Assembly (NCBI RefSeq): GCF_030866825.1
Contig: NZ_CP133020.1
Coordinates: 2,976,001-3,040,000 of the forward strand
From: Rathayibacter sp. SW19
GTDB taxonomy: Bacteria > Actinomycetota > Actinomycetes > Actinomycetales > Microbacteriaceae
DNA: 64,000 bases
Reading direction: 5' to 3'
Position 1 is the stretch's first letter; the number at the start of each line of letters is the position of its first letter. Positions 17,209 through 26,509 of this stretch are shown here, one piece after another. The notes beneath the pieces are model-generated. The model had not been told where the DNA came from. It did not search any database and saw nothing but the letters and a program-made list of their open reading frames with translations. The position numbers and the translations under genes were made by a program.

Positions 17209-18378
17209 ATGAAAACGTTTCTCGTGACAGGCCTTGCTGTGCTGCTCCTCGGGCCGCTACTGCTGATGATCGGTGTCGGCGTGATTGCCAACCCGGCCAT
17301 CTCCTACACCGCCCTCTGCGGTACCACCAGGTTGAGTGTGGTCGCCGATGTCCCGAACTCACTGTCCGCCACCAGTGCCGATGGGAGGCTGATCGTCCTG
17401 AACAAGCAACAACTGACCCGGGCGCGCACGATCATCCTCGTCGGCACACAGACGGCGAGTGTCGGTCAAAACGGCATCCTCATCGGCCTGATGGCGGCGC
17501 TGACTGAGTCCGGCCTGCGGCAGTTGGCGAACCCTTCGGCGTATCCAGAGTCGGCCACGTATCCGAATGACGGCACCGGATCCGATCATGACTCGCTCGG
17601 GCTGTTCCAGATGCGGCCGCAATCAGGCTGGGGAACGGTAGCCGAGTTGATGGACCCCGCCTACCAGGCGCGCGCCTTCTTCGGCGGACCTTCCGGCCCC
17701 AATCATGGTTCGCCGCGGGGACTTTTGGACGTACCCGGCTGGCAGCAGATGAGCCTGGGCCGGGCGGTGCAGTCGGTGGAGATTTCGGCCTTCCCCGACC
17801 GGTACGCAAACTATGAGCCGGTCGCCCGTTCAATCTTGAAAGCCCTCACCGCGCCCCCGCCCGCCGTAGGGCCGGCCGACTCGACTCTGCCGGAAACGAC
17901 GAGTCTGGTATTCCCGCTTCCCGAAGGCAACTTCACTGTCACGGACGGGTTTGGGCCTCGCACCGATCCGATCTCCGGGGCACAGTCATTTCACGCCGGC
18001 ACCGATTTCGCTGCACCAGATGGGACGCCGATCATGGCCATCGCGGACGGCCGGGTGACCTTCGCGGGGATGGATGGCGGCACCCAGGGGCGGATCACGA
18101 TCGTGAGCACCATTGAGGGCCAGGTTGTCGCCATCTCCTATTTGCACATGTGGTCCACCGGGATCTTCGTCCACCCCGGCGACTGGGTTGCCGCAGGGCA
18201 GCAGATCGGCCAGGTCGGCTCCTCCGGCCACTCCACCGGCCCTCATCTCCACCTGGAAATCCACCCCGGTGGGCAAAGCGCCGCCGCGGTAGATCCACAA
18301 CCGTGGTTGGCGGCGCATCACCTCACCACCTTGAACCAACCCGGCGCCGGCGGCGCCGTCTGCAGCGGGCACGTCTGA
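17209..18378 (+). CDS. Two-domain cell-wall hydrolase: lytic-transglycosylase-like plus M23 peptidase
   Basis: 389 residues. An N-terminal membrane helix (about 4-27) is followed by a region like soluble lytic transglycosylases (about 85-210: MAALTESGL with Glu100 as likely catalytic residue, DHDSLGLFQMRP, WGTVAELMDPAYQARAF), then an M23 metallopeptidase domain (about 235-365: FHAGTDF giving H262 and D266, and HLHLE giving H347 and H349 as zinc ligands). Both domains cut peptidoglycan, one in the glycan and one in the peptide. Such VirB1/TcpG-type enzymes open the wall locally for the conjugation channel. Placed second in the operon, 15 bp after the first gene. Confidence 0.9.
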   Translation: MKTFLVTGLAVLLLGPLLLMIGVGVIANPAISYTALCGTTRLSVVADVPNSLSATSADGRLIVLNKQQLTRARTIILVGTQTASVGQNGILIGLMAALTESGLRQLANPSAYPESATYPNDGTGSDHDSLGLFQMRPQSGWGTVAELMDPAYQARAFFGGPSGPNHGSPRGLLDVPGWQQMSLGRAVQSVEISAFPDRYANYEPVARSILKALTAPPPAVGPADSTLPETTSLVFPLPEGNFTVTDGFGPRTDPISGAQSFHAGTDFAAPDGTPIMAIADGRVTFAGMDGGTQGRITIVSTIEGQVVAISYLHMWSTGIFVHPGDWVAAGQQIGQVGSSGHSTGPHLHLEIHPGGQSAAAVDPQPWLAAHHLTTLNQPGAGGAVCSGHV

Positions 18379-18434
18379 GCGAACACACCGGACGCACACC
18401 TCATCATCGAACACCACGAACAGAAGGGACGGGC

Positions 18435-18725
18435 ATGTACCTGCAATCTCTTGCGTCGGTTGCGGTCTATCCGGATTTCAGCGGAATCGGCGGACGGGGC
18501 ACCCTCACCGGTATTGTCGGCGCGCTCCTGACGATCACCCTGATCGTGGCGGTGCTGATGCTCATCGTCTGCGCCATCATCTGGGCGACCTGCGCCAGTC
18601 ACGGCAACTCGGTCACCGCGTCCAAAGCGCGCACCGGGGTGTGGGTGTGCCTGAGCAGCGCGGTCCTGGCCGGAGCCGGTACCACTTGGCTGAACTTCCT
18701 CCTCAGCTTGGGTTCCAAAATCTGA
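18435..18725 (+). CDS. DUF6112-like membrane protein
   Basis: 96 residues from the ATG at 18435, which has an AGAAGGGA ribosome site; the frame stays open upstream but without a better start. Two membrane helices (LTGIVGALLTITLIVAVLMLIVCAIIWA and ARTGVWVCLSSAVLAGAGTTWLNFLL). Small two-helix proteins of this kind (DUF6112) are found in actinobacterial conjugation operons, comparable in size to VirB2 or VirB3 components. It is a paralogue of the next gene. Confidence 0.7.
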   Translation: MYLQSLASVAVYPDFSGIGGRGTLTGIVGALLTITLIVAVLMLIVCAIIWATCASHGNSVTASKARTGVWVCLSSAVLAGAGTTWLNFLLSLGSKI

Positions 18726-18806
18726 CCGGCGGGAAGCGCAGCGCACCTGACAGATGACCTGCCGCCGATACGGAACCTCTGTCTCTCGTGAAAGGACCCA
18801 GCCGCC

Positions 18807-19127
18807 GTGCTAACCATCACCGTCCTGTCCGCCCTGCTCCGAAGGATCCCCGCGGATATCACCATCTCGCCCAACGACAGTGGGTTGCCGGGCATTGGGA
18901 GCCTACGCACGATCGTCGGCGCAGTGATGACCGTCGGCCTGATCCTCTCGGTCCTGGCCCTAATCCTGTCCGCGGTGGTGTGGGGCTTCGGCGCGAACAG
19001 TTCCAACCCTCAGCTTGCTTCGCGAGGCAAGGCCGGTGTGCTGATTTCCTGCGCGGCTGCCATCGTCACCGGCGCGTCCGTGACCCTGATCAACTTCTTT
19101 TGGACCGTCGGCCAGGCCGTCTCGTGA
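18807..19127 (+). CDS. DUF6112-like membrane protein, second copy
   Basis: 106 residues from a GTG with a GAAAGGA ribosome site. Two helices (LRTIVGAVMTVGLILSVLALILSAVVWGFG and KAGVLISCAAAIVTGASVTLINFF). It aligns with the preceding gene over its length (for example GIGS/GIGG, then AVMTVGLI/ALLTITLI, then SRGKAGVLIS/SKARTGVWVC). The pair looks like a tandem duplication now well diverged. Possible channel or pilin-like subunits of the secretion system. Confidence 0.7.
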   Translation: MLTITVLSALLRRIPADITISPNDSGLPGIGSLRTIVGAVMTVGLILSVLALILSAVVWGFGANSSNPQLASRGKAGVLISCAAAIVTGASVTLINFFWTVGQAVS

Positions 19128-19165
19128 ACTGGCACCACCCACCACCGTTGGGGGATTGGTGAACT

Positions 19166-20575
19166 ATGGCCGGCATCTGTGACGTGCCCGGCATCGCGAC
19201 CGTCTGCGACAGTGTCGGGCAAGCCGCCGCGAGCCTGATCTCGGCACCGTTCGACTGGCTGGCCTCCTCGATGGGCGGTGCCGCCGCCTGGATGTTCCAG
19301 GGGGTATGGGGCTTGTTCGATTCGACGACCCTGGTTGATCTCACCGAACCCGGATACGTGGGTGTTTACAACATTCTGTTCGGTGTTGGGGTGTTCATCA
19401 TGCTGATCTTCTTCTTCCTGCAGTTGATCACCGGCATGATCCGACGCGACTCCGGCGCTCTCGGCCAAGCCACCCTCGGGTTGGCGAAATCGGTGCTCGG
19501 ATCCTTTCTGATCATCACCCTCACCGCCACCCTGCTTCAAGTCGTCGACCAGCTGTGTATCGGCATCGTCCAAGCCACCGGCAACACTCTGCAGTCGATG
19601 GGTGCCAAGATCGGTGCGCTAGTTGTCGGGCTCAGCTCTATCAGTATCGCTTCCGCGGGTGCGGGTGCGATCGTCACGATCTTCCTCGCTTTCCTCGCCC
19701 TGTCTGCTGCGGCACTAGTCTGGTTCACTCTCCTGATCCGCAAGGCGCTGATCCTCGTAGCGATCGTGATGGGGCCGATCGCCCTGTCCGGAGCCCCATG
19801 GGATGCCACCAAGGGCTGGTTGACCAAGTGGGCGTCGTTCGTGCTCGCCCTGATCTGCTCCAAACTGGTGATCGTGATTGTCTTTCTGGTCGCGATCAAC
19901 CAAGTCAACGCCCCCATCGACCTGGACCTGTCCTCGATCGCCGACCCGGTCGCGGGAATTGTCTTGATGTTCATCGCCGCATTCGCGCCCTACATGGTCT
20001 ATAAATTCATCGCCTTCACTGGCTTCGACACCGCCCACGTGATGTCCGCGGAGCAAGAATCCAAGCAGGCCATGCACCGACCGCTGCCGGACATGCTCCG
20101 GCCTGGTGGCGCAGACCCAAAGAAGGTTCTCGACAGCGGTAACGGCGCAGGCACAGGCCCGTCGCGGGGCGCCTCAACGCCGCCCGGACCGTCCGCAGCG
20201 GGTAAAGGCGGCACACCGACTGGCGCGACTGCCGGCAAGGGCGCAGGCGCATCGGCCGCCGGGGGTCGCGCTGCGGGGGGTGGCGCTGCGGCCGGAGGCG
20301 GTGCAGGCGCCGCGGGTGGTTCGGCAGCGGCCGCCGCGGCCGGTCCGATCGGTTTGGCTGCCGTCGCGGGGGCGAAGCTGGTCAAGGGAGCCGCGGAGGC
20401 CGGCCCCCAGTTAGGTAAGACGGTCGCAAGCGCGGCCGACGGCCACGCCTCCGGTGCATCCGCGCCACCGCCACCCACCGTCCGCCAGAGCCGAACACCG
20501 GCAGCCCGGCCGCCGAACGCACCGCCGCCTGCCCCACCGAAGCGACAACAAACTTCAAGAGGTACGGATTCGTAA
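19166..20575 (+). CDS. TrbL/VirB6-like channel protein
   Basis: 469 residues. After an exported N-terminal part (about 1-60) come six or more membrane helices (for example VYNILFGVGVFIMLIFFFLQLITG, LIRKALILVAIVMGPIALSG, WASFVLALICSKLVIVIVFLVAI, AGIVLMFIAAFAPYMVYKFIAF). This is the pattern of TrbL/VirB6, the polytopic inner-membrane part of type IV secretion systems. The last 170 residues are a low-complexity Gly/Ala/Pro-rich cytoplasmic tail. It starts 38 bp after the DUF6112 pair. Confidence 0.85.
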   Translation: MAGICDVPGIATVCDSVGQAAASLISAPFDWLASSMGGAAAWMFQGVWGLFDSTTLVDLTEPGYVGVYNILFGVGVFIMLIFFFLQLITGMIRRDSGALGQATLGLAKSVLGSFLIITLTATLLQVVDQLCIGIVQATGNTLQSMGAKIGALVVGLSSISIASAGAGAIVTIFLAFLALSAAALVWFTLLIRKALILVAIVMGPIALSGAPWDATKGWLTKWASFVLALICSKLVIVIVFLVAINQVNAPIDLDLSSIADPVAGIVLMFIAAFAPYMVYKFIAFTGFDTAHVMSAEQESKQAMHRPLPDMLRPGGADPKKVLDSGNGAGTGPSRGASTPPGPSAAGKGGTPTGATAGKGAGASAAGGRAAGGGAAAGGGAGAAGGSAAAAAAGPIGLAAVAGAKLVKGAAEAGPQLGKTVASAADGHASGASAPPPPTVRQSRTPAARPPNAPPPAPPKRQQTSRGTDS

Positions 20576-20744
20576 GCGGCGCCAGGACGAGGTCAACCGG
20601 GAACGACCGGCGACAAGCTCAACGGGCGGAAGAACACGTCTAGCCGACATCAGGCAGAGACGCTGTGGGCCCGGACGCCTTTCCGCCTTCCATTTTCAAC
20701 ACTCGGGACATACCTACCGGATACCAGGCACGTGAAAGGAATCC

Positions 20745-22205
20745 ATGGCCTCAGCAAACTCCGCGACCGACTATGCATTGTCTGCGGTCAAGTTCTCCCG
20801 CCTGACCCGGCGCGGCGTCATCCTCGGTCTGTCCGTACTCCAGGTGGCCGCTCTGGGCATGGCAGCCGTGGTGTTCGTGATCTCCCTGTATGTCGGCGGC
20901 CCTGCCGCTGCCTACACGTCGCCGATCTGGGTGAGCGGGATCGCGGCCGCGTGGGTCACAATCAGCGGGCGCAGGGCAATCGAATGGGTGCCGGTCGCAG
21001 GCCACTGGTGGATACGCACGAACCGTCTGCAGACTGTGTTCCGCGTACGGGTGGTGAAGCCACGCCCAGCAGGCACCTTGGCCCTGCCTGGTGACGCCGC
21101 CGCGCTACGTCAGTACACCGAGCCGGACTCGGGTGCGGTGATGGTGCACGACCCGCACGCCCAAACCTTGACCGCGATCCTTCAGGTGACACATCCGGGG
21201 TTCATCCTTCTGGACCCGGCCGAGCAAGACCGGCGTGTACAAGCCTGGGGCCTGGTGCTGTCCACCGTCTGCCGCTCCACACACATCGCTCGCGTGCAGA
21301 TCCTGGAGCGAACCTTGCCGGACTCCGGTAATGGGCTGTCGCAGTGGTGGGCCGAGCACGGTACCGACGATGGCTCCTGGGTGTCCCGCACCTACCGGGA
21401 GCTGATCGATCGCGCGGGTCCGGCAGGTGAACGGCATGTGACCACCCTCTCCCTTGCCTTAGATCTGCGTGCGGCGGGCCGGGTAATCCGCGCCGCCGGT
21501 GGCGGAATCACCGGGGCTGCGGCTGTGCTGCGGCAGGAGATGGAATCCTTCAGTACGGCGCTGCGGGCCGCGGAATTGCGCCCGACCGCGTGGTACACGC
21601 CGGGTCAGCTGGCGATCATGCTCCGCACCGCCTACGACCCCGAAGCTGCTTTTTCGCTGGACCGCTCCGGCAGCATCGGGCAGGACCTCTCCATGGCCGG
21701 TCCGGTGGCGATCGAGGAATGCTGGGATCTGTTGCGCTCCGATAGTGCGGTGCATGCCGTGTTGTGGATCTCGGAATGGCCGCGCTCGCTGGTCTACCCG
21801 GGATTTTTGGCTCCGATCTTGTTGTCCACGGGAATCCGACGATCCTTCACGCTGTTGTGCGACCCGCTCCGGTCGGATATTGCCGCGCGGGACATCCGGA
21901 GAAAGAAGACCGAGTACATCTCCGATGCCGCCCAGCGGGCCCGGATCGGGCAAATCGAGGACGCGTCCCAAACGGCCGAATACCAGGACGTCCTGCAGCA
22001 AGAAGCAGATCTCACTTCCGGCCACGGCGTCCTGCGCTACACCGGACTCATCGCCGTCTCCGCTCCCACCCCCGATGAACTCGAGGCGGCGATCGCCGCG
22101 ATCGAGCAGGCCGCCATCCAAGCCTCCTGTGAAACCCGCCGCCTGGTCGGGCAGCAGGCCCAGGCATTCGCCGCGGCAGCCTTACCGCTGTGCCGGGGCA
22201 TCTGA
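20745..22205 (+). CDS. SCO6880-family conjugation protein
   Basis: 486 residues. Two membrane helices near the N-terminus (GVILGLSVLQVAALGMAAVVFVISLYVG and IWVSGIAAAWVTISG), then a large cytoplasmic domain with ILQVTHPGFILLDPAEQDRRVQAWG, HIARVQILERTLP and a C-terminal RYTGLIAVSAPTPDELEAAIAAIEQAA. This matches the actinobacterial SCO6880 family, which lies just upstream of the VirB4-like ATPase and combines features of PrgI/VirB3 and the N-terminal part of VirB4. It probably docks the ATPase at the membrane. Confidence 0.85.
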   Translation: MASANSATDYALSAVKFSRLTRRGVILGLSVLQVAALGMAAVVFVISLYVGGPAAAYTSPIWVSGIAAAWVTISGRRAIEWVPVAGHWWIRTNRLQTVFRVRVVKPRPAGTLALPGDAAALRQYTEPDSGAVMVHDPHAQTLTAILQVTHPGFILLDPAEQDRRVQAWGLVLSTVCRSTHIARVQILERTLPDSGNGLSQWWAEHGTDDGSWVSRTYRELIDRAGPAGERHVTTLSLALDLRAAGRVIRAAGGGITGAAAVLRQEMESFSTALRAAELRPTAWYTPGQLAIMLRTAYDPEAAFSLDRSGSIGQDLSMAGPVAIEECWDLLRSDSAVHAVLWISEWPRSLVYPGFLAPILLSTGIRRSFTLLCDPLRSDIAARDIRRKKTEYISDAAQRARIGQIEDASQTAEYQDVLQQEADLTSGHGVLRYTGLIAVSAPTPDELEAAIAAIEQAAIQASCETRRLVGQQAQAFAAAALPLCRGI

Positions 22206-22260
22206 GCCGCCGCACGCACGCATCCGATGGGCTCGAACAAGCACGGTGAGGAGTGAAGAC

Positions 22261-23739
22261 GTGAAACATCAGCAACACACGACGTTGCACTCGAGGATGC
22301 TGATCACACCCGCGAACGAACCGCGCAAGCAACGCAAGGCACGGATCACGGACGCCGAAGATCAAGACCGCAGTAATCGCGAGGCGCGTGCGACAACTGC
22401 GCGCAGCAAAGACGAGGCGGAACGCGCGCAGGCACGGGCGACCCTCTATCTGCCAGCGGGCGGAGAAGCGGGTTCGGCAGCGCTGAGAATGTACTGGCGA
22501 CTGCGAATCCCGCCACATCAAGACACCTCCGCGACCGTGCAGGGCGCGTACCCGTTCCTCGCCGAAGCCGGCCTGGGCAGTGACGGTGTCTTCGTAGGCC
22601 ATGACCTCTACTCCGGCGGCTCGTTCGTCTACGACCCCTGGGTCCTCTACCGGCAGGGCATCATCACCGCACCGAACATTGTTCTGGCCGGCATCGTCGG
22701 CTCCGGAAAGTCCTCCCTCGCGAAGAGCCTCTACACCCGCAGCATTCCGTTCGGACGCCGCGTCTACGTCCCCGGCGACCCGAAAGGTGAACACACCCCC
22801 GTTGCGGAGGCCGTTGGCGGGCGGGCGATCATCCTCGGCCACGGGATGCGGACCAGGCTCAATCCGCTGGATGCCGGCTACCGGCCTGGCGGGCTGACCG
22901 ACACCGAATGGACCGCCTCCGTCCTCTCCCGCCGCCGCAACCTCCTCGGCGCCCTGGCCGAAACGGTACTCAACCGGTCGCTATCACCGCTAGAACACAC
23001 CGCCATCGACATCGCCCTGCACGCGGTGAACGTCTCAGAGGCGGTGCCGACGTTGCCGATGATCGTCGACCATCTCCTCACGCCGAACGCTGGCGAAGAT
23101 GCCCGACTGAGTGAGGACGGCCGCATGGTCGGTCATGCCCTCCGCCGCCTCGTGGCTGGAGATCTCGCCGGCCTGTTCGACGGACCTTCAACGGTCGAGT
23201 TCGACCCAACCCTGCCGATGATCTCGCTCGACCTCTCCAAAGTTGCGGAAAACTCCACCCTGATCTCGGTATTAATGACCTGCTCGAGCGCCTGGATGGA
23301 ATCCGCCCTCCTGGATCCGGCCGGCGGTCAGCGGTGGGTTGTCTACGACGAAGCCTGGCGGCTGATGTCCCACCCGGCCTTGCTGCGGCGGATGGATGCG
23401 CAATGGCGAATGTCCAGGCACTACGGCATCGCGAACCTCCTGATCTTCCACAAACTCACCGATCTCGATAACGTCGGCGACCAAGGAACCGCCATGCGAG
23501 CCCTCGCCTCCTCGTTGTTGGCCAACGCTGAAACCCGGATCATCTACCGGCAGGAATCCGATCAGCTCGGCACCACCGCCGACCTGCTGGGACTGTCCGG
23601 CACCGAACAGAAAGTCCTTCCCCACCTGGGCATCGGGCAAGGGCTATGGCGAATCAAGGACAGATCGTTCGTGGTACAACATCAACTGCATCCGGCAGAA
23701 CTGGAAACCTTTGATACCACAGGCCGCATGGGCGGTTAA
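22261..23739 (+). CDS. VirB4-like conjugation ATPase
   Basis: 492 residues from the GTG at 22261, chosen because a strong ribosome site (GGTGAGGAGTG) lies just before it and the open frame further upstream overlaps the previous gene. Walker A is GIVGSGKSS (144-152). A Walker B-like VVYDEAW follows about 220 residues later, then a typical VirB4/TraC stretch on a helical region. The N-terminal 60 residues are charged and probably coiled. It should energise assembly of the secretion channel at the inner membrane. It is shorter than Gram-negative VirB4, consistent with the N-terminal half being carried by the SCO6880 protein. Confidence 0.9.
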   Translation: MKHQQHTTLHSRMLITPANEPRKQRKARITDAEDQDRSNREARATTARSKDEAERAQARATLYLPAGGEAGSAALRMYWRLRIPPHQDTSATVQGAYPFLAEAGLGSDGVFVGHDLYSGGSFVYDPWVLYRQGIITAPNIVLAGIVGSGKSSLAKSLYTRSIPFGRRVYVPGDPKGEHTPVAEAVGGRAIILGHGMRTRLNPLDAGYRPGGLTDTEWTASVLSRRRNLLGALAETVLNRSLSPLEHTAIDIALHAVNVSEAVPTLPMIVDHLLTPNAGEDARLSEDGRMVGHALRRLVAGDLAGLFDGPSTVEFDPTLPMISLDLSKVAENSTLISVLMTCSSAWMESALLDPAGGQRWVVYDEAWRLMSHPALLRRMDAQWRMSRHYGIANLLIFHKLTDLDNVGDQGTAMRALASSLLANAETRIIYRQESDQLGTTADLLGLSGTEQKVLPHLGIGQGLWRIKDRSFVVQHQLHPAELETFDTTGRMGG

Positions 23740-24013
23740 AGTGACGCGGAACACACGGCCGGGCAGCGACGGTCGCGTATCCGGTGATGCGGGTGCCAGT
23801 AATTCTCGATAAGCGGACCAACCAATGAGGAGGACGGTGACTGTGTCAACGCGGGCACCATTCAGCGAGCACAACTCGGTAAAGCAATCGGCTGCTTGCC
23901 GATCACGCAAACGGGCCGATCGGGGCTGAGGCCAAACCGGAACCCGCGGCATCGCCGTACCTGATTCCGTGAGCCGGGTTGATCGAAGAACCAACGCGAA
24001 GGGAGATCTGCTG

Positions 24014-25771
24014 ATGACTGCGCCGTCGCCGCGTCCAGCAAACGATATCGCCGCGAACTTCGGCATCGGCTTCATCGTCGGTGTTGTCCTGTTCGGAGGT
24101 CTACTTCGGCTGGCCGGGACCATCGCCGCGTTCCTTACCGGATTGCCGCAGCCACAGGGGAATCTCAGCTCCGGCATTCGAGTCCTGGCCAACCCGGGAA
24201 ACCCAGGCGAGGCGCTCAACGCAGGAGTTCTGAACCCGATCGTGTACTGGGCCGTCGCGGTGGGACTCCTGACGATTTTGTGCGCCACGGGTTGGTCGGT
24301 TTGGCGAGCCGTAGCGCGTTCCCGCAGCCGGGTCGACCCGTTCCGACTAGCCGGCGTCGCCACCGCAGGTGAAGTCGCAGCAAGCGCGTCCAGGAGAGCG
24401 CTGCTGCGCCGCGCCACCACCCTGCGACCCAGCGTTCAGCGTCCACAGCCACAGGACGTCGGGTACCTGCTTGGCCATGCTCGGGGCGGGCAGGTCTGGG
24501 CGAGCGTGGAAGACTCGATTCTGCTGATCGGACCACCCCGATCAGGCAAAGGCCTGCACATCGTCATCAACGCCATCCTCGACGCGCCCGGCGCCGTGAT
24601 CACCACCTCGACCCGACCCGACAACCTCACTGCAACTTTGAAAGCACGGCAGAGCATCGGACCGACCGCGGTATTCGACCCACAACGCCTTGCCCCCGGA
24701 CTTCCTGCAGGAATGCGCTGGTCGCCGGTGCGGGGCTGCGAGGATCCACTGACGGCGATGATCCGGGCCAAGGGCCTCGCCGCGGCCACCGGGTTCGGTG
24801 GTGTCCAAGACGCCGGATTCTGGGAAGGCAAGACCACCGCCACGATCCAGGCGCTCCTGCATGCCGCCGCTTTGGACGGGCGAGACGCACGGACCCTGTA
24901 TCAATGGGCACTGAACCCGATCCTCGCCCAAGACGCCGTCGGTATCCTTTCAGGCAGCCCGCGCGCCGCGGAAGGATGGGCAGATTCACTGGATGCGATG
25001 ATTCAATCGGATCCGCCCACACGCAACTCGATCTGGCAAGGCGTATCGCTTGCCTTCTCCTCCTTTGCCGACCCTCGCGTCCTGGCTGCCGTCACGCCCA
25101 AGCGCGGCGAAGAATTCGACCCAACAACATTTCTCACCCAACGCGGCACCCTCTACCTGCTGGCCACCGGCGCCGGGGCCGGTGCTTCCGCCCCCCTGGT
25201 CGCAGCCTTCATCGAAGATCTCGTGGAAACCGCACGCAAACTCGCCGCTCGCTCGCCCGGTGCACGCCTGGACCCTCCCGTTCTCATCGCCCTGGACGAA
25301 ATCGGCAACCTGTCCCCGCTACCGTCGCTGCCAACACTGATGGCCGAAGGCGGCGGCACCGGCATCACCACCCTGCCCGTATTACAGTCGCTGGCACAGG
25401 CGAGGGAGAAATGGGGGGAGAACAACGCGAACGCGATCTGGGACGCCTCCATCGTGAAGATCATCCTCGGCGGTGCCTCCAACAGTCGTGACCTACAAGA
25501 CCTGACAGCACTGATCGGAGACCGAGACGAGACTACCAACTCTGTCACCGCGGACGCCTCCGGGGGTCACTCCCACCAGCGCTCCATCCGTCGCGTCGCC
25601 ATCCTTCCCCCCGACGTACTACGCACCATCCCGTTTGGCACGGCGGTCATCATGCTGCGCACCGCCCGCCCCATCATCACCCGCCTTCGGGCATGGACCA
25701 GCCGACCAAACGCGCGAATCCTCCAGAGCAATCGCCGCAACCTCGAACACGATCTCGAAGCCGATACCTGA
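24014..25771 (+). CDS. VirD4/TraG-like coupling ATPase
   Basis: 585 residues from the ATG at 24014, preceded by AAGGGAG; an in-frame GTG at 23969 lacks a ribosome site. Two N-terminal membrane helices (IGFIVGVVLFGGLLRLAGTIAAFL and NPIVYWAVAVGLLTILCATGW) precede a RecA-like motor with Walker A GPPRSGKG (173-180) and Walker B PPVLIALDEI (421-430), then the typical GGGTGITTLPVLQSLAQAREKWG region. Coupling proteins bring the relaxase-DNA complex to the channel. A 274-bp stretch with no clear gene separates it from the VirB4-like gene. Confidence 0.92.
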   Translation: MTAPSPRPANDIAANFGIGFIVGVVLFGGLLRLAGTIAAFLTGLPQPQGNLSSGIRVLANPGNPGEALNAGVLNPIVYWAVAVGLLTILCATGWSVWRAVARSRSRVDPFRLAGVATAGEVAASASRRALLRRATTLRPSVQRPQPQDVGYLLGHARGGQVWASVEDSILLIGPPRSGKGLHIVINAILDAPGAVITTSTRPDNLTATLKARQSIGPTAVFDPQRLAPGLPAGMRWSPVRGCEDPLTAMIRAKGLAAATGFGGVQDAGFWEGKTTATIQALLHAAALDGRDARTLYQWALNPILAQDAVGILSGSPRAAEGWADSLDAMIQSDPPTRNSIWQGVSLAFSSFADPRVLAAVTPKRGEEFDPTTFLTQRGTLYLLATGAGAGASAPLVAAFIEDLVETARKLAARSPGARLDPPVLIALDEIGNLSPLPSLPTLMAEGGGTGITTLPVLQSLAQAREKWGENNANAIWDASIVKIILGGASNSRDLQDLTALIGDRDETTNSVTADASGGHSHQRSIRRVAILPPDVLRTIPFGTAVIMLRTARPIITRLRAWTSRPNARILQSNRRNLEHDLEADT

Positions 25772-26086
25772 CACGGTCAGAAAATATGGTCGTCTCGACC
25801 ACGTCCCGCCCGTTGCCCGCTTCGGCGTTCCTTGGCAATCGCCTCGACGAACCCCGATGCGACCAGCGTCCCGAACAGTCGAGAACAACTACCAACCATC
25901 GTGCGACCAATGGGCAACTGCCGTGTAGCTGAACGCAACTCCGGAGATGCGATATCTGCAACACCAGTCACCGATCGTCGCTACTCGCCGGGAGCGACGA
26001 TCAGCGTGGCGCGGACACGATGCGCACCTGACTGCTAAAGCACGCGAAGCGCGTGAGAGGCCAACCAGCCGAGGGAGAACACTCTG
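25772..26086. other. Gap after the coupling-protein gene
   Basis: A 315-bp gap with no convincing gene. It holds one short inverted repeat (25787-25801) and, at its right end, the GAGGGAG ribosome site of the SSB-like gene. It could include part of a transfer origin, but no nick-site consensus was recognised. Confidence 0.4.
25787..25801. repeat. Small hairpin TGGTCG-TCT-CGACCA
   Basis: A perfect 6-bp stem with a 3-nt loop directly after the coupling-protein gene. No run of T follows, so it is a weak terminator candidate; a structural element of a transfer origin is the other possibility. Confidence 0.35.
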
Positions 26087-26509
26087 ATGCCCATCACCAC
26101 ACGCGAGTCCGTATCCGGATTCATTGCCTCAGCCCCGCAACTATCGTTCACGCAGAATGGTGACGCCCGCTTTTACGCACGCATCGGCCAAGAACACGCC
26201 CGTCGCAAGGATGACGGGTCGTTCACACCGTTGGAGCCGACGTTCACCGATCTGATCATGTTCGGCAAGTCCGCCGAGCGCGCCTACTCCCAGTTCCAGA
26301 AAGGTGATGCGTTCATCGCCGACGGCCAAGCCCGCACCTACACGCAGAACGTCGACAACAAGCCGGTCAAGCGGGATCAGTTCGTTGCACGTCGAATCGG
26401 CCACGACAACAACCTCACTACCTACGTTGTCGACCGGCCCCGCCCTGAACGCGACAGGCTTGCGCCCACCATTGCCAGCCACGAGCCCGCCGGAGAAGAC
26501 CCCGATTGA
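26087..26509 (+). CDS. SSB-like protein
   Basis: 140 residues resembling OB-fold single-stranded-DNA-binding proteins: an N-terminal strand region (ESVSGFIASAPQLSFTQNGDARFYARIGQ), then TFTDLIMFGKSAERAYSQFQKGD, then FIADGQARTYTQNVDNKPV and FVARRIGHDNN. The tail is Pro/Asp-rich and acidic, as in SSB tails (ending GEDPD). A paralogue of the partial gene at the left edge. It is the last gene of the rightward conjugation block and could protect transferred DNA. It has a GAGGGAG ribosome site. Confidence 0.75.
   Translation: MPITTRESVSGFIASAPQLSFTQNGDARFYARIGQEHARRKDDGSFTPLEPTFTDLIMFGKSAERAYSQFQKGDAFIADGQARTYTQNVDNKPVKRDQFVARRIGHDNNLTTYVVDRPRPERDRLAPTIASHEPAGEDPD

Noticed and set aside
21499..22260. 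Upstream extension of the VirB4-like frame
   Set aside because: It lies inside the SCO6880-like gene in another frame and is Arg/Pro/Ser-rich. A strong ribosome site fixes the start at 22261.
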